From NCBI GenBank assembly GCA_963922715.1, contig CAWUJT010000044.1, positions 1 through 17,746 on the forward strand: a stretch of DNA of 17,746 nucleotides, read 5' to 3'. The position numbers and the translations under genes are program-made. Below the pieces are notes generated by a model. The model saw nothing but the letters and a program-made list of their open reading frames with translations. It was not told the origin of the DNA and made no database searches. Shown one piece after another: positions 1 to 7,838 of the stretch. The stretch comes from CAWUJT01 sp963922715 (GTDB lineage Bacteria > Pseudomonadota > Alphaproteobacteria > Rhodobacterales > Rhodobacteraceae). Position 1 is the stretch's first letter. The number at the start of each line of letters is the position of its first letter.

Positions 1-1142
1 CAATCCGCTTCGGTGAAGCTTAGGGGCAGGCGAAGATCCAAGAGCGTTGATAGGATCAGGTCGGTTTGCGGCAGGTGTTGCTGCGGCGCATAGGCCCAGT
101 GGGTATAGCGAGACGTAAACCCATGGGGCTCCGACGCGCCAAACCATTTGAGCTCGACCCCGCGTGCATGGCACCGGGACACAAAGGCGGCGATTTCATC
201 GGCGGGCCAGTCTGGAAGGCGGAACTGGAAGGAGGACCCAACAAAGTGTTCTTTATTGGGCCTGTGGATCACAGTGATCTCTGGGACGCCTTTCAGCGCT
301 GTCTCCAGTCTGCGGTACAAACTGTTCCAAGCGGCACTCATATCAGGCAGATGCGCCAACTGAGGCCGCAGTATGGCTGCACGTAGATTGTCCATCCGCC
401 CCGATATGTTCGGGGTTGTCAGTTTGAGCGTCTCAAAGACATCCAATGCAGGACGCGCGGCATGGCGCTCATACAGCATATAACTGCCTGAGAGCAGAAT
501 CATCTTGGCCGCAAGCTCTGCATCATCGGTGATCAGCAAGCCGCCTTCTCCGGCGTTGATATGCTTATAGGTCTGACAGGAAAAACAGCCGATCGCGCCG
601 AACCGCCCCGATGGAACAGAAGTCCAAGCCGCCCCCATGGTGTGGGCACAATCCTCGATCACCTTGACATTGGTGGACGTACAGAGATCCATCAGGGCGT
701 CCATATCGCCGATGTGTCCGCGCATATGACTTAACAGCAGCACACGCGCACCAGAGGTGTGAATTTTAGCCTTCAAGTCAGCAAGATCGATTGTCAGCTC
801 TGGTGTCGTTTCAACGAAGATCGGTGTTGCATTTACGCTGGCAATCGCCCCCGGCACTGGGGCCAGGGTGAAGCCATTGGACAGCACTTTATCGCCAGGT
901 TGCACATCCAGGGCGCGCAAGGCGCAGCCCATCGCATAGCCGCCAGAGGCCACGGCGAGCGCATAGGATGCGCCGGTCATTTGTGCGAAATCTTCTTCGA
1001 GACGGGTCGTTTCCCCCGCGTCTCCATCTGCCACAGCATACCGATGCAGGCGACCATGCTGCAAAACGGCAAGCGCGGCCTCAAGCGCGGCCTTGGGCAA
1101 AGGCGCTTGGTCTGTGAATGATTTGGAAAATATCTCTGCCAT
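1..1142 (-). CDS. DegT/DnrJ/EryC1/StrS-family PLP aminotransferase, C-terminus cut by window edge
   Basis: The frame is open from an ATG at 1142 to base 1, giving 380 residues with no stop, so the C-terminal end is missing. The fold-type I PLP signature is clear: Asp164 in IEDCAHTMGA, which would pair with the pyridine nitrogen, and Lys193 in SCQTYKHINAGEGG, which would form the Schiff base. Family members (StrS, ArnB, AHBA synthase-like) usually transaminate keto-sugars or cyclitols for surface polysaccharide or secondary metabolism. The substrate cannot be read from the sequence. His167 stands where many members have Gln in the DAAQ-type motif. An AAAGG ribosome site lies 9 bases before the ATG. 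It sits 30 bases after gph on the same strand, so the two are probably cotranscribed. The family call is secure; the reaction is open. Confidence 0.88.
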   Translation of the reverse strand, partial: MAEIFSKSFTDQAPLPKAALEAALAVLQHGRLHRYAVADGDAGETTRLEEDFAQMTGASYALAVASGGYAMGCALRALDVQPGDKVLSNGFTLAPVPGAIASVNATPIFVETTPELTIDLADLKAKIHTSGARVLLLSHMRGHIGDMDALMDLCTSTNVKVIEDCAHTMGAAWTSVPSGRFGAIGCFSCQTYKHINAGEGGLLITDDAELAAKMILLSGSYMLYERHAARPALDVFETLKLTTPNISGRMDNLRAAILRPQLAHLPDMSAAWNSLYRRLETALKGVPEITVIHRPNKEHFVGSSFQFRLPDWPADEIAAFVSRCHARGVELKWFGASEPHGFTSRYTHWAYAPQQHLPQTDLILSTLLDLRLPLSFTEAD

Positions 1143-1172
1143 GTGAAACTGCCTTTCGCGACCATCGCATAT

Positions 1173-1865
1173 TTATACAGGCTTATCTAAAGCCTCAACC
1201 AGATCCGGCAAAGCCTCAAAGTGATCGAGCAGCGCATCAGGCGCAAGATCACGCACAGAGTGCCCATTCGGACCGAAGGTGACCAGAATACATGGCGCGC
1301 CGGCTGCGCGGGCCGTGTCCCGATCGGTGATTGTATCGCCAATCAGACAGGCGTGCCCGACCTGACCGCCTGCGCGTAAAATAGCCTGTCGTAAAGGCTC
1401 AGGATCGGGCTTGCGCACGGGAAGAGTATCAGCCCCAATCAGGCTGTGGAAGCGATCAATCACACCAAGGCTTTCCAGCAGCTTGCGGGCCAGTCCCTCT
1501 GGCTTATTGGTGCAAATGCCAACTTTATGGCCGCGCTGTTGCAAAACCTCTATGGCGTCTAATGCGCCTGGAAAAAACTGCGTGTGGGTTGCGATATCCG
1601 CCGCATAAGCCTGCAAGAGAAGGGGATAGCCGCGCGCGATCTCTGTGTCTTTTGGGTCGCCAAGCTGTGCAAGTCCGCGGGATAACATCGCGCGACCACC
1701 CTGCAAGGCGGCAGCGCGATCCAGGGTGTTTTCGACATCAAGTGATATCTTATATCCCATCTGAGAAAGCGCTGTATTTGCGGCATTCAGAAGATCCTGG
1801 GCGGTATCGGCCAAGGTACCATCAAGATCGAAAATGACTGTGCGTTTGCCAGGGGCGGGCGACAT
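1173..1865 (-). CDS. gph: HAD-superfamily hydrolase, phosphoglycolate phosphatase type
   Basis: A 230-residue HAD hydrolase. Motif I is IFDLDGTLADT (Asp13 nucleophile, Asp15 acid/base), motif II is ICTN (Thr119), motif III is the Lys152 of VRKPDPEP, and motif IV is IGDTITDRD (Asp177, Asp181). A helical cap of about residues 20-85 and the overall length fit the Gph subclass, which removes 2-phosphoglycolate formed by Rubisco oxygenation or DNA end repair. The substrate is inferred from the family; other small phosphosugars are possible. The ATG at 1865 is preceded by GGAG at 9 bases. The gene is divergent from glmU, an arrangement I associate with Rhodobacterales, and is followed on its own strand by the aminotransferase. 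Confidence 0.87.
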   Translation of the reverse strand: MSPAPGKRTVIFDLDGTLADTAQDLLNAANTALSQMGYKISLDVENTLDRAAALQGGRAMLSRGLAQLGDPKDTEIARGYPLLLQAYAADIATHTQFFPGALDAIEVLQQRGHKVGICTNKPEGLARKLLESLGVIDRFHSLIGADTLPVRKPDPEPLRQAILRAGGQVGHACLIGDTITDRDTARAAGAPCILVTFGPNGHSVRDLAPDALLDHFEALPDLVEALDKPV

Positions 1866-1883
1866 TCAGCCGATCTCCGTTAT

Positions 1884-1898
1884 GATGTGTTACATATC
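1884..1898. promoter_or_regulatory. 15-bp imperfect palindrome in the gph-glmU divergent intergenic region
   Basis: GATGTGTTACATATC reads as an inverted repeat around a central T with one mismatched pair. It lies 19 bases upstream of the gph start and 82 bases upstream of glmU, in the only non-coding stretch between the divergent genes. A dimeric regulator could bind here, but I recognise no known consensus. The intergenic region (1866-1980) must hold both promoters; I could not place convincing -35/-10 pairs. Confidence 0.25.
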
Positions 1899-1980
1899 TT
1901 GATGGCCCATCCTCTTGCGATGCGCACAGGCTTCATTAAAACAGCGCTTAAAGAAAAGAAAGTGTAACAGTGAATATCTG

Positions 1981-3330
1981 ATGGGACTTAGTATTATCAT
2001 CCTAGCGGCCGGCCGGGGCAGCCGCATGAAATCAGACCTGCCCAAGGTTTTGCATAAAGTGGCGGGGCTGTCTTTGCTGGGACACGCCATGCAAAGCGCG
2101 CTCAGCCTCGATCCGGATCGATTGATCGTTGTGGCCGGTGTCGGGGCCGATCTGGTCGCAGCAGAAGCAAAGCGGATTTATGAGCCTGTTGAAGTTGTGG
2201 TACAAACGGAACAAAACGGCACGGCTCATGCCGTTGATCAAGCGCGCAGCTTGCTGGCGGATCAGGCCGGGGACGTTTTGGTGCTTTATGGCGATACGCC
2301 TTTTGTGTCCCGCGAGACGCTGTACGCAATGCAGGCGGCGCGGCGCAAGGGGGCTGATGTGGTTGTGCTGGGGTTTGACGCTGCGCATCCTGACCGCTAC
2401 GGGCGACTGATTGTCGAGAATGATGCGCTTTTGCGTATTGTCGAGGCAAAAGATGCCACCCCCGAAGAATCTGCCGTGAGCTTGTGTAATTCCGGTGTGA
2501 AATGGGCGAACCGGGCCTGTCTTTTCGATCTGATTGCCGATGTGCATGCGGAAAACGCGGCGGGTGAGTATTATCTGACCGATATTGTGGGGCTTGCCCG
2601 GGCCAAGGGCCTGTCAGCCCAAGTGGTGATTTGTGCGGAACAGGAAACCCTAGGCGTGGATACGCGCAGCGACCTGACCAGGGCAGAAAGCATTTTCCAA
2701 CACCATGCGAGAGCTGCGGCTTTGGAGGCGGGTGTGACACTTGTCGCGCCTGAGACGGTTTTTTTCTCCCATGACACACATATTGGCCGTGATGTCGTGG
2801 TGGAGCCAAACGTGATTTTTGGACCGGGCGTCACAATTGAGACGGGAGCTGTGATCCGGGCCTTTTCACATCTTGAAGGCGCGCATGTCTCAGAAGGGTG
2901 CCAGATCGGTCCCTACGCGCGGCTGCGGCCGGGTGCGGAATTGGACCGGGACGTGCGCGTTGGCAACTTTGTTGAGGTCAAAGCCTCTGAGGTGGCGCAA
3001 GGGGCTAAGATCAATCATCTCAGCTATGTAGGAGACGCCCGTATCGGTGCAGAGGCCAATATTGGGGCCGGGACCATCACCTGCAATTATGACGGTGTGA
3101 TGAAGCATCGCACCGATATCGGGCCAAAGGCTTTTATCGGCTCAAATGCGTCCCTTGTGGCGCCGGTTAAAATCGGCGCGGAGGCGATGACGGCCTCAGG
3201 TTCTGTTATTACGTCGGATGTGCCCGATGGTGCTTTGGCATTGGGACGGACCCGTCAGGTTAATAAGCCAGGGCTCGCGCGAAAGCTTATGGGGCGGTTC
3301 AGGGCCATCAAGACCAATCAGAAAGGATAG
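1981..3330 (+). CDS. glmU: Bifunctional N-acetylglucosamine-1-phosphate uridyltransferase / glucosamine-1-phosphate acetyltransferase
   Basis: A 449-residue protein, close to the usual 450-460. The N-terminal half is a nucleotidyltransferase: LAAGRGSRM at 8-16, QNGTAHA near 78-84, and GDTP at 104-107. The C-terminal half (about 255-425) is a left-handed beta-helix of hexapeptide repeats (IGRDVVVEPNVIFGPGVTIE and following) with the acetyltransferase motif NHLSYVGDA, where His346 matches the catalytic His, and IGAGTITCNYDG. It makes UDP-GlcNAc for peptidoglycan and lipopolysaccharide. The ATG at 1981 puts the conserved MGLSIIILAAG at the terminus. A longer in-frame reading from a TTG at 1915 adds 22 unconserved residues and is rejected. 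The stop is 4 bases before glmS, so they are probably an operon. Confidence 0.97.
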   Translation: MGLSIIILAAGRGSRMKSDLPKVLHKVAGLSLLGHAMQSALSLDPDRLIVVAGVGADLVAAEAKRIYEPVEVVVQTEQNGTAHAVDQARSLLADQAGDVLVLYGDTPFVSRETLYAMQAARRKGADVVVLGFDAAHPDRYGRLIVENDALLRIVEAKDATPEESAVSLCNSGVKWANRACLFDLIADVHAENAAGEYYLTDIVGLARAKGLSAQVVICAEQETLGVDTRSDLTRAESIFQHHARAAALEAGVTLVAPETVFFSHDTHIGRDVVVEPNVIFGPGVTIETGAVIRAFSHLEGAHVSEGCQIGPYARLRPGAELDRDVRVGNFVEVKASEVAQGAKINHLSYVGDARIGAEANIGAGTITCNYDGVMKHRTDIGPKAFIGSNASLVAPVKIGAEAMTASGSVITSDVPDGALALGRTRQVNKPGLARKLMGRFRAIKTNQKG

Positions 3331-3334
3331 AGGG

Positions 3335-5149
3335 ATGTGTGGCATTATAGGCATTCTAGGCGATCATGAGGTCGCTCCATTGCTGGTGGAAAGCCTCAAG
3401 CGGCTTGAATATCGCGGATATGATAGCGCAGGTATCGCCACGATCCAAAAGGGCCGCCTGGAACGGCGCCGTGCAGTTGGAAAATTGGTAAATCTCAGCG
3501 ATCTTTTGGTCAAAGATTCTTTACGTGGTAAGTCTGGGATCGGACACACGCGTTGGGCCACGCATGGAGCGCCTTTGGTTGAAAACTGTCATCCACACAG
3601 AGCAGGGCGTGTGGCGGTTGTCCATAATGGTATTATAGAGAACTATCAGTCTCTGCGGGAAAAATTGGCTTCTCTCGGTGTGTCTTATCAAACCGATACA
3701 GACACAGAGACGATTGCATTGTTGTGCGATCGCTACCTTTCGGAAGGTATGAGCCCCCGCGATGCAGTTGAACATACGCTTGCAGAACTAGAAGGCGCCT
3801 ATGCGCTGGTGTTCTTATTTGATGAAGAAGAGGATCTGATGATCGCCGCCCGCCAAGGGTCTCCCTTAGCAATTGGCTATGGAAACGGAGAGATGTTTGT
3901 GGGCTCAGATGCGATTGCGCTTGCCCCTTTGACCCGCCAGATCACGTATCTGGAAGAGGGGGATTGTGCCGAAATAACCCGCGCAGGCGCGTTGATTTAT
4001 GATCGTGCAGGTAACCTTGCCAACCGTCCGAAGGAGCAGATCATAGCCGACGCAGTTGCTGTCGATAAAGGGGCGCACAAACATTTCATGATCAAAGAAA
4101 TTCATGAACAGCCGCGCGTCCTGTCAACGTGTATTCAGACCTATATAAAAGATGACCAAATTTCTCCGCCAGAGGCGATAGACTTTACCCAGATTGATCG
4201 CTTGACGATGGCCGCTTGCGGCAGTGGCTATCTGGCCTGTACTGTGGCCAAATACTGGTTCGAACAAATTGCTCGCCTGCCCGTGGACATTGATATCGCC
4301 AGTGAATTTCGATATCGCAATCCTCTGATTTCACCAAACTCTATGGCGCTTTTTGTCAGCCAATCGGGGGAGACAGCTGATACATTAGCGGCTCTACGCC
4401 ATACAAAAGGCAAGGCAGCGACGATTGCTTCTTTGGTAAATGTCCCGGCTTCCTCTATAGCCCGTGAAAGTGATATCGCTTTGCCAATTCATGCCGGAGT
4501 AGAAATTTGTGTCGCCTCGACAAAGGCGTTTATGAACCAGCTTGTTGTTCTTTTGAGTTTGGCTTACTTGGCGGCACGTCAACGCAATGTTATTGATCGA
4601 GAAAGCGAACGTGCTTTTGTCCATCAGTTGCAGTCTTTGCCTGGCCTTCTTGCGCAGGCTTTGAGGCTTGAGTCACAGATTAAAGCGTTGTCAGCGAAAC
4701 TCTATCAATCTAAAGACGTGCTTTTTTTAGGGCGGGGTGTGATGTACCCTTTGGCGCATGAAGGTGCTTTGAAACTTAAAGAAATTAGTTATATACATGC
4801 AGAAGCTTATGCAAGTGGTGAACTCAAGCACGGCCCTATTGCACTTATTGACGACAAAATGCCTGTGGTTGTTCTTGCACCACGTGATGAGCTTTTTGAT
4901 AAAACAATCTCCAACATGCAAGAAGTCATGGCACGGCAAGGAAAAATTATCCTAATCACGGACAGTGCGGGGGCAGAGATCGCGGCAAAAGACACATTGG
5001 AAACGCTTATTTTACCAACAGTTGATCCTATTTTTGCGCCGTTGATCTATACGATTCCCGTTCAACTTCTTTCGTATCACGTGGCGGATTTCAAAGGCAC
5101 AGATGTGGATCAGCCCCGAAACCTAGCGAAATCCGTGACGGTGGAGTAA
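3335..5149 (+). CDS. glmS: Glutamine--fructose-6-phosphate aminotransferase (isomerizing)
   Basis: A 604-residue glucosamine-6-phosphate synthase. It opens with MCGIIGILG, so Cys2 becomes the N-terminal glutaminase nucleophile. GHTRWATHG, HNGIIENY and the Asp of TDTDTE complete the class II amidotransferase domain. Two SIS sugar-isomerase domains follow, with SQSGETADTL in the first and GRGVMYPLAHEGALKLKE plus SGELKHGP in the second, ending in the conserved VDQPRNLAKSVTVE tail. It feeds GlcN-6-P into the GlmM/GlmU route. An AAGGA site inside the end of glmU lies 8 bases before the ATG, suggesting coupled translation. The second half, about 4560-4980, is near 45% GC against roughly 65-75% sampled in fabB, and is rich in A/T-ending codons. 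Confidence 0.97.
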   Translation: MCGIIGILGDHEVAPLLVESLKRLEYRGYDSAGIATIQKGRLERRRAVGKLVNLSDLLVKDSLRGKSGIGHTRWATHGAPLVENCHPHRAGRVAVVHNGIIENYQSLREKLASLGVSYQTDTDTETIALLCDRYLSEGMSPRDAVEHTLAELEGAYALVFLFDEEEDLMIAARQGSPLAIGYGNGEMFVGSDAIALAPLTRQITYLEEGDCAEITRAGALIYDRAGNLANRPKEQIIADAVAVDKGAHKHFMIKEIHEQPRVLSTCIQTYIKDDQISPPEAIDFTQIDRLTMAACGSGYLACTVAKYWFEQIARLPVDIDIASEFRYRNPLISPNSMALFVSQSGETADTLAALRHTKGKAATIASLVNVPASSIARESDIALPIHAGVEICVASTKAFMNQLVVLLSLAYLAARQRNVIDRESERAFVHQLQSLPGLLAQALRLESQIKALSAKLYQSKDVLFLGRGVMYPLAHEGALKLKEISYIHAEAYASGELKHGPIALIDDKMPVVVLAPRDELFDKTISNMQEVMARQGKIILITDSAGAEIAAKDTLETLILPTVDPIFAPLIYTIPVQLLSYHVADFKGTDVDQPRNLAKSVTVE

Positions 5150-5156
5150 CCGCGCT

Positions 5157-5186
5157 TTGACAGGCGCTATCTTGCGTCTTTACGGT
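5157..5186 (+). promoter_or_regulatory. Candidate promoter for fabB-fabI
   Basis: A perfect TTGACA (5157-5162) stands just after the glmS stop, with TACGGT 18 bases further on (5181-5186) as a weak -10. It suggests fabB-fabI has its own promoter rather than relying only on glmUS read-through. The -10 match is poor, so the call rests mainly on the -35. Confidence 0.4.
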
Positions 5187-5231
5187 TTCATAGACTAAAT
5201 ACATCTCAGAAATAGTGAGGAGGAGAGCACC

Positions 5232-6461
5232 ATGCGGCGCGTTGTGATCACCGGGATTGGGATTGTCTCCCCGATTGGCAATACACCCGAGGACGTCGAG
5301 ACGTCACTGAGGGCGGGCAAGTCTGGGATTCGGTTTTCCGAAAGTTATGCCGAGCATGGCTTTCGCTCTCAAATCCATGGGGTGCCCGATATTGTTCTGG
5401 AAGATCATATCGACAAGCGCCAATTGCGCTTCATGGGGCCGGGGGCTGCCTATAATTATATCGCCATGGAACGGGCGATTGCGGATTCTGGCCTGGGTGA
5501 GAATGAAGTCTCGCATGAACGTACAGGCCTGGTGATGGGCTCTGGCGGGCCGTCAACGTCCAACTTTTTCACCGCATTTAATACGGTTATCGAAAAAGGA
5601 TCCCCCAAACGGATGGGGCCGTTTATGGTGACGCGCTGCATGTCATCAACCAATTCAGCCTGCTTGGCCACGCCATTCAAAATCAAGGGGATCAATTATT
5701 CGATCACATCGGCCTGTACCACGTCCTTGCATTGTGTGGGCAATGGCACAGAGCAAATTCAGTTTGGCAAACAGGATATTGTCTTTGCAGGCGGTGGCGA
5801 AGAGGTCGATTGGACTTTGTCGTGTTTGTTTGACGCCATGGGCGCGATGTCTTCAAAATACAATGACACGCCGGAATTGGCGTCGCGTCCCTATGACGCC
5901 ACACGAGACGGTTTTGTCATCGCAGGCGGGGCCGGTGTTGTTGTGCTGGAAGAACGCGACCGCGCCATCGCCCGCGGAGCGAAGATTTATGCCGAAGTCA
6001 CAGGCTACGGGGCCACCTCGGACGGACACGATATGGTGGCGCCCTCCGGTGAGGGCGGGGAGCGTGCGATGCGTTTGGCGTTAAGCCAGCTGCCAGAGGG
6101 ACGACGCATCGATTATATCAACGCCCATGGGACATCGACGCCGGTGGGCGATATCAAGGAAGTCGAGGCCTGCCGCAACATTTGGGGGGCAGGCACCACG
6201 CCGCCCATTGGGTCTACCAAATCCATGACGGGGCATTCGCTGGGGGCCACAGGCGTGCAAGAGGCGATCTATTCTATCCTTATGATGAATGGGAATTTCA
6301 TTGCGCCTTCGATCAATATCACACAGCTCGATGAAAACCTTGCGCCAAGTGAGATCGTGACAGAGTTGCGCGAAAATGTTGAAATCGATTCCGCACTCTC
6401 GAACAGCTTCGGGTTTGGTGGCACCAACGGCACGCTTATTCTCTCGAAGCATAGGATCTAA
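5232..6461 (+). CDS. fabB: 3-oxoacyl-ACP synthase I (KAS I)
   Basis: A 409-residue condensing enzyme with the Cys-His-His triad: Cys162 in TSACTTSLHC, His299 in NAHGTSTPVGD and His335 in MTGHSLGATG, with Lys330 between. The closing NSFGFGGTNG is also present. KAS I elongates acyl-ACP with malonyl-ACP and is the enzyme that carries unsaturated intermediates forward. A strong AGGAGGAG site precedes the ATG. The usual partner fabA is not upstream; glmS is. Around residues 139-150 the sequence SSTNSACLATPFKIKG differs from the SSTVSANLSTAF-like form I expect in Rhodobacteraceae, so this may be a second, diverged copy. FabF is a less likely alternative because the sequence follows FabB throughout. 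Confidence 0.92.
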   Translation: MRRVVITGIGIVSPIGNTPEDVETSLRAGKSGIRFSESYAEHGFRSQIHGVPDIVLEDHIDKRQLRFMGPGAAYNYIAMERAIADSGLGENEVSHERTGLVMGSGGPSTSNFFTAFNTVIEKGSPKRMGPFMVTRCMSSTNSACLATPFKIKGINYSITSACTTSLHCVGNGTEQIQFGKQDIVFAGGGEEVDWTLSCLFDAMGAMSSKYNDTPELASRPYDATRDGFVIAGGAGVVVLEERDRAIARGAKIYAEVTGYGATSDGHDMVAPSGEGGERAMRLALSQLPEGRRIDYINAHGTSTPVGDIKEVEACRNIWGAGTTPPIGSTKSMTGHSLGATGVQEAIYSILMMNGNFIAPSINITQLDENLAPSEIVTELRENVEIDSALSNSFGFGGTNGTLILSKHRI

Positions 6462-6463
6462 AG

Positions 6464-7255
6464 ATGGCTGGTCTATTAGAAGGCAAACGCGGTTTGATTA
6501 TGGGGGTGGCCAATGACCGCTCGATCGCTTGGGGCATTGCCCAGGAAATGGCGGCGCATGGGGCGAGCCTGGCGTTTTCTTACCAAGGGCCAGCCCTGGA
6601 AAAACGCGTACGGCCTTTGGCTGAAAGTTTGGGGCCTGCGCTTATGGTCGATGTCGATGTCACCAACGATCAGGCGTTAGAACATGCTTTTGAGGTGCTT
6701 GCGTCAACCTGGGGCACGTTGGATTTTTTGGTTCATGGCATTGCCTATTCGGACAAGGCGGAACTTTCGGGCCGATTTTTGAACACAACACGAGAGAACT
6801 TCCGCAACTCTCTGGATATTTCATGTTATTCATTCATCGACGTGTCCCGCCGGGCAGCGGCCCTGATGACAGACGGCGGTACGATTTTGACACTAACCTT
6901 TGAAGGCTCACAACGGGTTATGCCCTTCTATAACGTCATGGGGGTGGCAAAAGCGGCGCTTGAGGCCTCGGTGCGGTATCTGGCCAGTGACCTTGGGCCG
7001 CAGGGCATTCGCGTGAATGCACTCTCACCGGGACCGATGAAAACCCTGGCCGGGGCCGCCATCGCAGGGGCCCGGCGGACGTTTCGCCATACACAGGCCA
7101 ATGCGCCGATGCGCACGAATGCCTCTCTGCAGCATATCGGTGGCACGGCTGTCTATCTCGCCTCGGATTATGGGGCGTCAACGACAGGTGAAATCATTCA
7201 TATTGATGGGGGCTATCACGTCATCGGTATGCCTCTATCTGATCAGGATGCTTGA
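6464..7255 (+). CDS. fabI: Enoyl-ACP reductase (NADH), FabI type, with altered active-site residues
   Basis: A 263-residue short-chain dehydrogenase of FabI type. GVANDRSIAWGIA (14-26) binds the dinucleotide, and YNVMGVAK gives Tyr156 and Lys163, identical in number to E. coli. It reduces trans-2-enoyl-ACP in the last step of each elongation cycle. Only two bases separate it from the fabB stop, with AGGA at 7 bases before the ATG, so the two form an operon. Odd features: the position of E. coli Tyr146 is Phe (TLTFEGSQRVMP), the SIGF motif reads GIAY so that Gly93 becomes Ala, and Phe203 is Ala. These positions surround the substrate and triclosan site in E. coli. The fold assignment is safe; activity and inhibitor response are not. 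Confidence 0.93.
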   Translation: MAGLLEGKRGLIMGVANDRSIAWGIAQEMAAHGASLAFSYQGPALEKRVRPLAESLGPALMVDVDVTNDQALEHAFEVLASTWGTLDFLVHGIAYSDKAELSGRFLNTTRENFRNSLDISCYSFIDVSRRAAALMTDGGTILTLTFEGSQRVMPFYNVMGVAKAALEASVRYLASDLGPQGIRVNALSPGPMKTLAGAAIAGARRTFRHTQANAPMRTNASLQHIGGTAVYLASDYGASTTGEIIHIDGGYHVIGMPLSDQDA

Positions 7256-7341
7256 AAACGCGGTACCGCATTTGGCATCTTGGCCATAAAGCTTCCAAGA
7301 AGTTGTCCGAAATTTTCCTCACTATCGCCGAATAGCACAGC

Positions 7342-7358
7342 CAAAGTACGACAAAGTA
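7342..7358 (+). repeat. Short tandem direct repeat CAAAGTA x2
   Basis: CAAAGTA occurs at 7342-7348 and 7352-7358, a 10-base period that puts both copies on the same helix face, 20 bases before the ATG of the orphan gene. It could be a regulator site or chance. Otherwise 7256-7377 holds only the perfect palindrome GCGGTACCGC (7260-7269), which lacks a loop and a T-run and so is not a terminator. Confidence 0.25.
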
Positions 7359-7377
7359 GTAATTGGTGTTCTGTGTA

Positions 7378-7830
7378 ATGATTGTTAAATTTCTATCTAA
7401 TGAAAAAACGCGATTGCCAAGTCTCGATGTCCTTATTTTGGCTGGGATGTTGTTGGCGACAGGGGGGTCTGTTGTCGGTGCTGTTATATTTGACTCAGAG
7501 CAATTTCATGTCTCCACTGCAAAAAACATAAAAGCGGGCTCTGAGGAGCCTTCTCTATCATTTGCACGCATAGCTGCGATATGTTCTGGAGGCTTGAGCG
7601 TTATCCAGCGTGCAGAGGACCGACGTGCAGCCATCGAAATTGCACAAGGATTACCGGGTTATGCCATCGACGTGAACGCCTATACTGCAGTTTATTTACA
7701 GCCTGCATCAGATGAAGAGCTTCTGATTTTATATGGACGTGCTTTGGAGAAAACATTTTCTTCCAAAGCACAAGATGAAACGCTACGCCGCACACTTGAA
7801 TGTGAACTGATGAAGCGTGAACTGCTATAA
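7378..7830 (+). CDS. Hypothetical protein with one N-terminal membrane segment
   Basis: I do not recognise this 150-residue protein. Residues about 16-38 (LDVLILAGMLLATGGSVVGA and on) form one hydrophobic segment after a short basic N-terminus with Lys and Arg, which predicts a signal anchor with the rest in the periplasm. The remainder is mixed helix, with Cys residues in AAICSGG and LECELM. The ATG at 7378 is chosen because it begins the basic-hydrophobic pattern. An in-frame TTG at 7363 would add five residues, and neither start has a good ribosome site. Base composition is visibly AT-richer than fabI before it. It converges on the beta-helix gene with an 8-base gap. Probably an accessory or lineage-specific gene. 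Confidence 0.6.
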   Translation: MIVKFLSNEKTRLPSLDVLILAGMLLATGGSVVGAVIFDSEQFHVSTAKNIKAGSEEPSLSFARIAAICSGGLSVIQRAEDRRAAIEIAQGLPGYAIDVNAYTAVYLQPASDEELLILYGRALEKTFSSKAQDETLRRTLECELMKRELL

Positions 7831-7838
7831 TAAACGGA

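Noticed and set aside
66..1121. Plus-strand reading frames opposite the aminotransferase
   Set aside because: The minus-strand frame carries intact PLP motifs through the whole stretch; the plus-strand products match no family.
1179..1195. Hairpin AGGCTT/AAGCCT at the end of gph as a terminator
   Set aside because: It lies inside the coding sequence, has only six pairs and no T-run, and the next gene follows 30 bases after the gph stop.
1936..1951. Two TTAA motifs upstream of glmU resembling a CtrA box
   Set aside because: They are separated by 8 bases, not the 7 that CtrA requires, and glmU is a housekeeping gene.
2032..2834. Long minus-strand frames opposite glmU
   Set aside because: They are antisense shadows of a fully conserved GlmU and have Arg/Pro/His-rich composition typical of shadows.
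7260..7269. GCGGTACCGC palindrome after fabI as a terminator
   Set aside because: No loop is possible without breaking pairs and no T-run follows.
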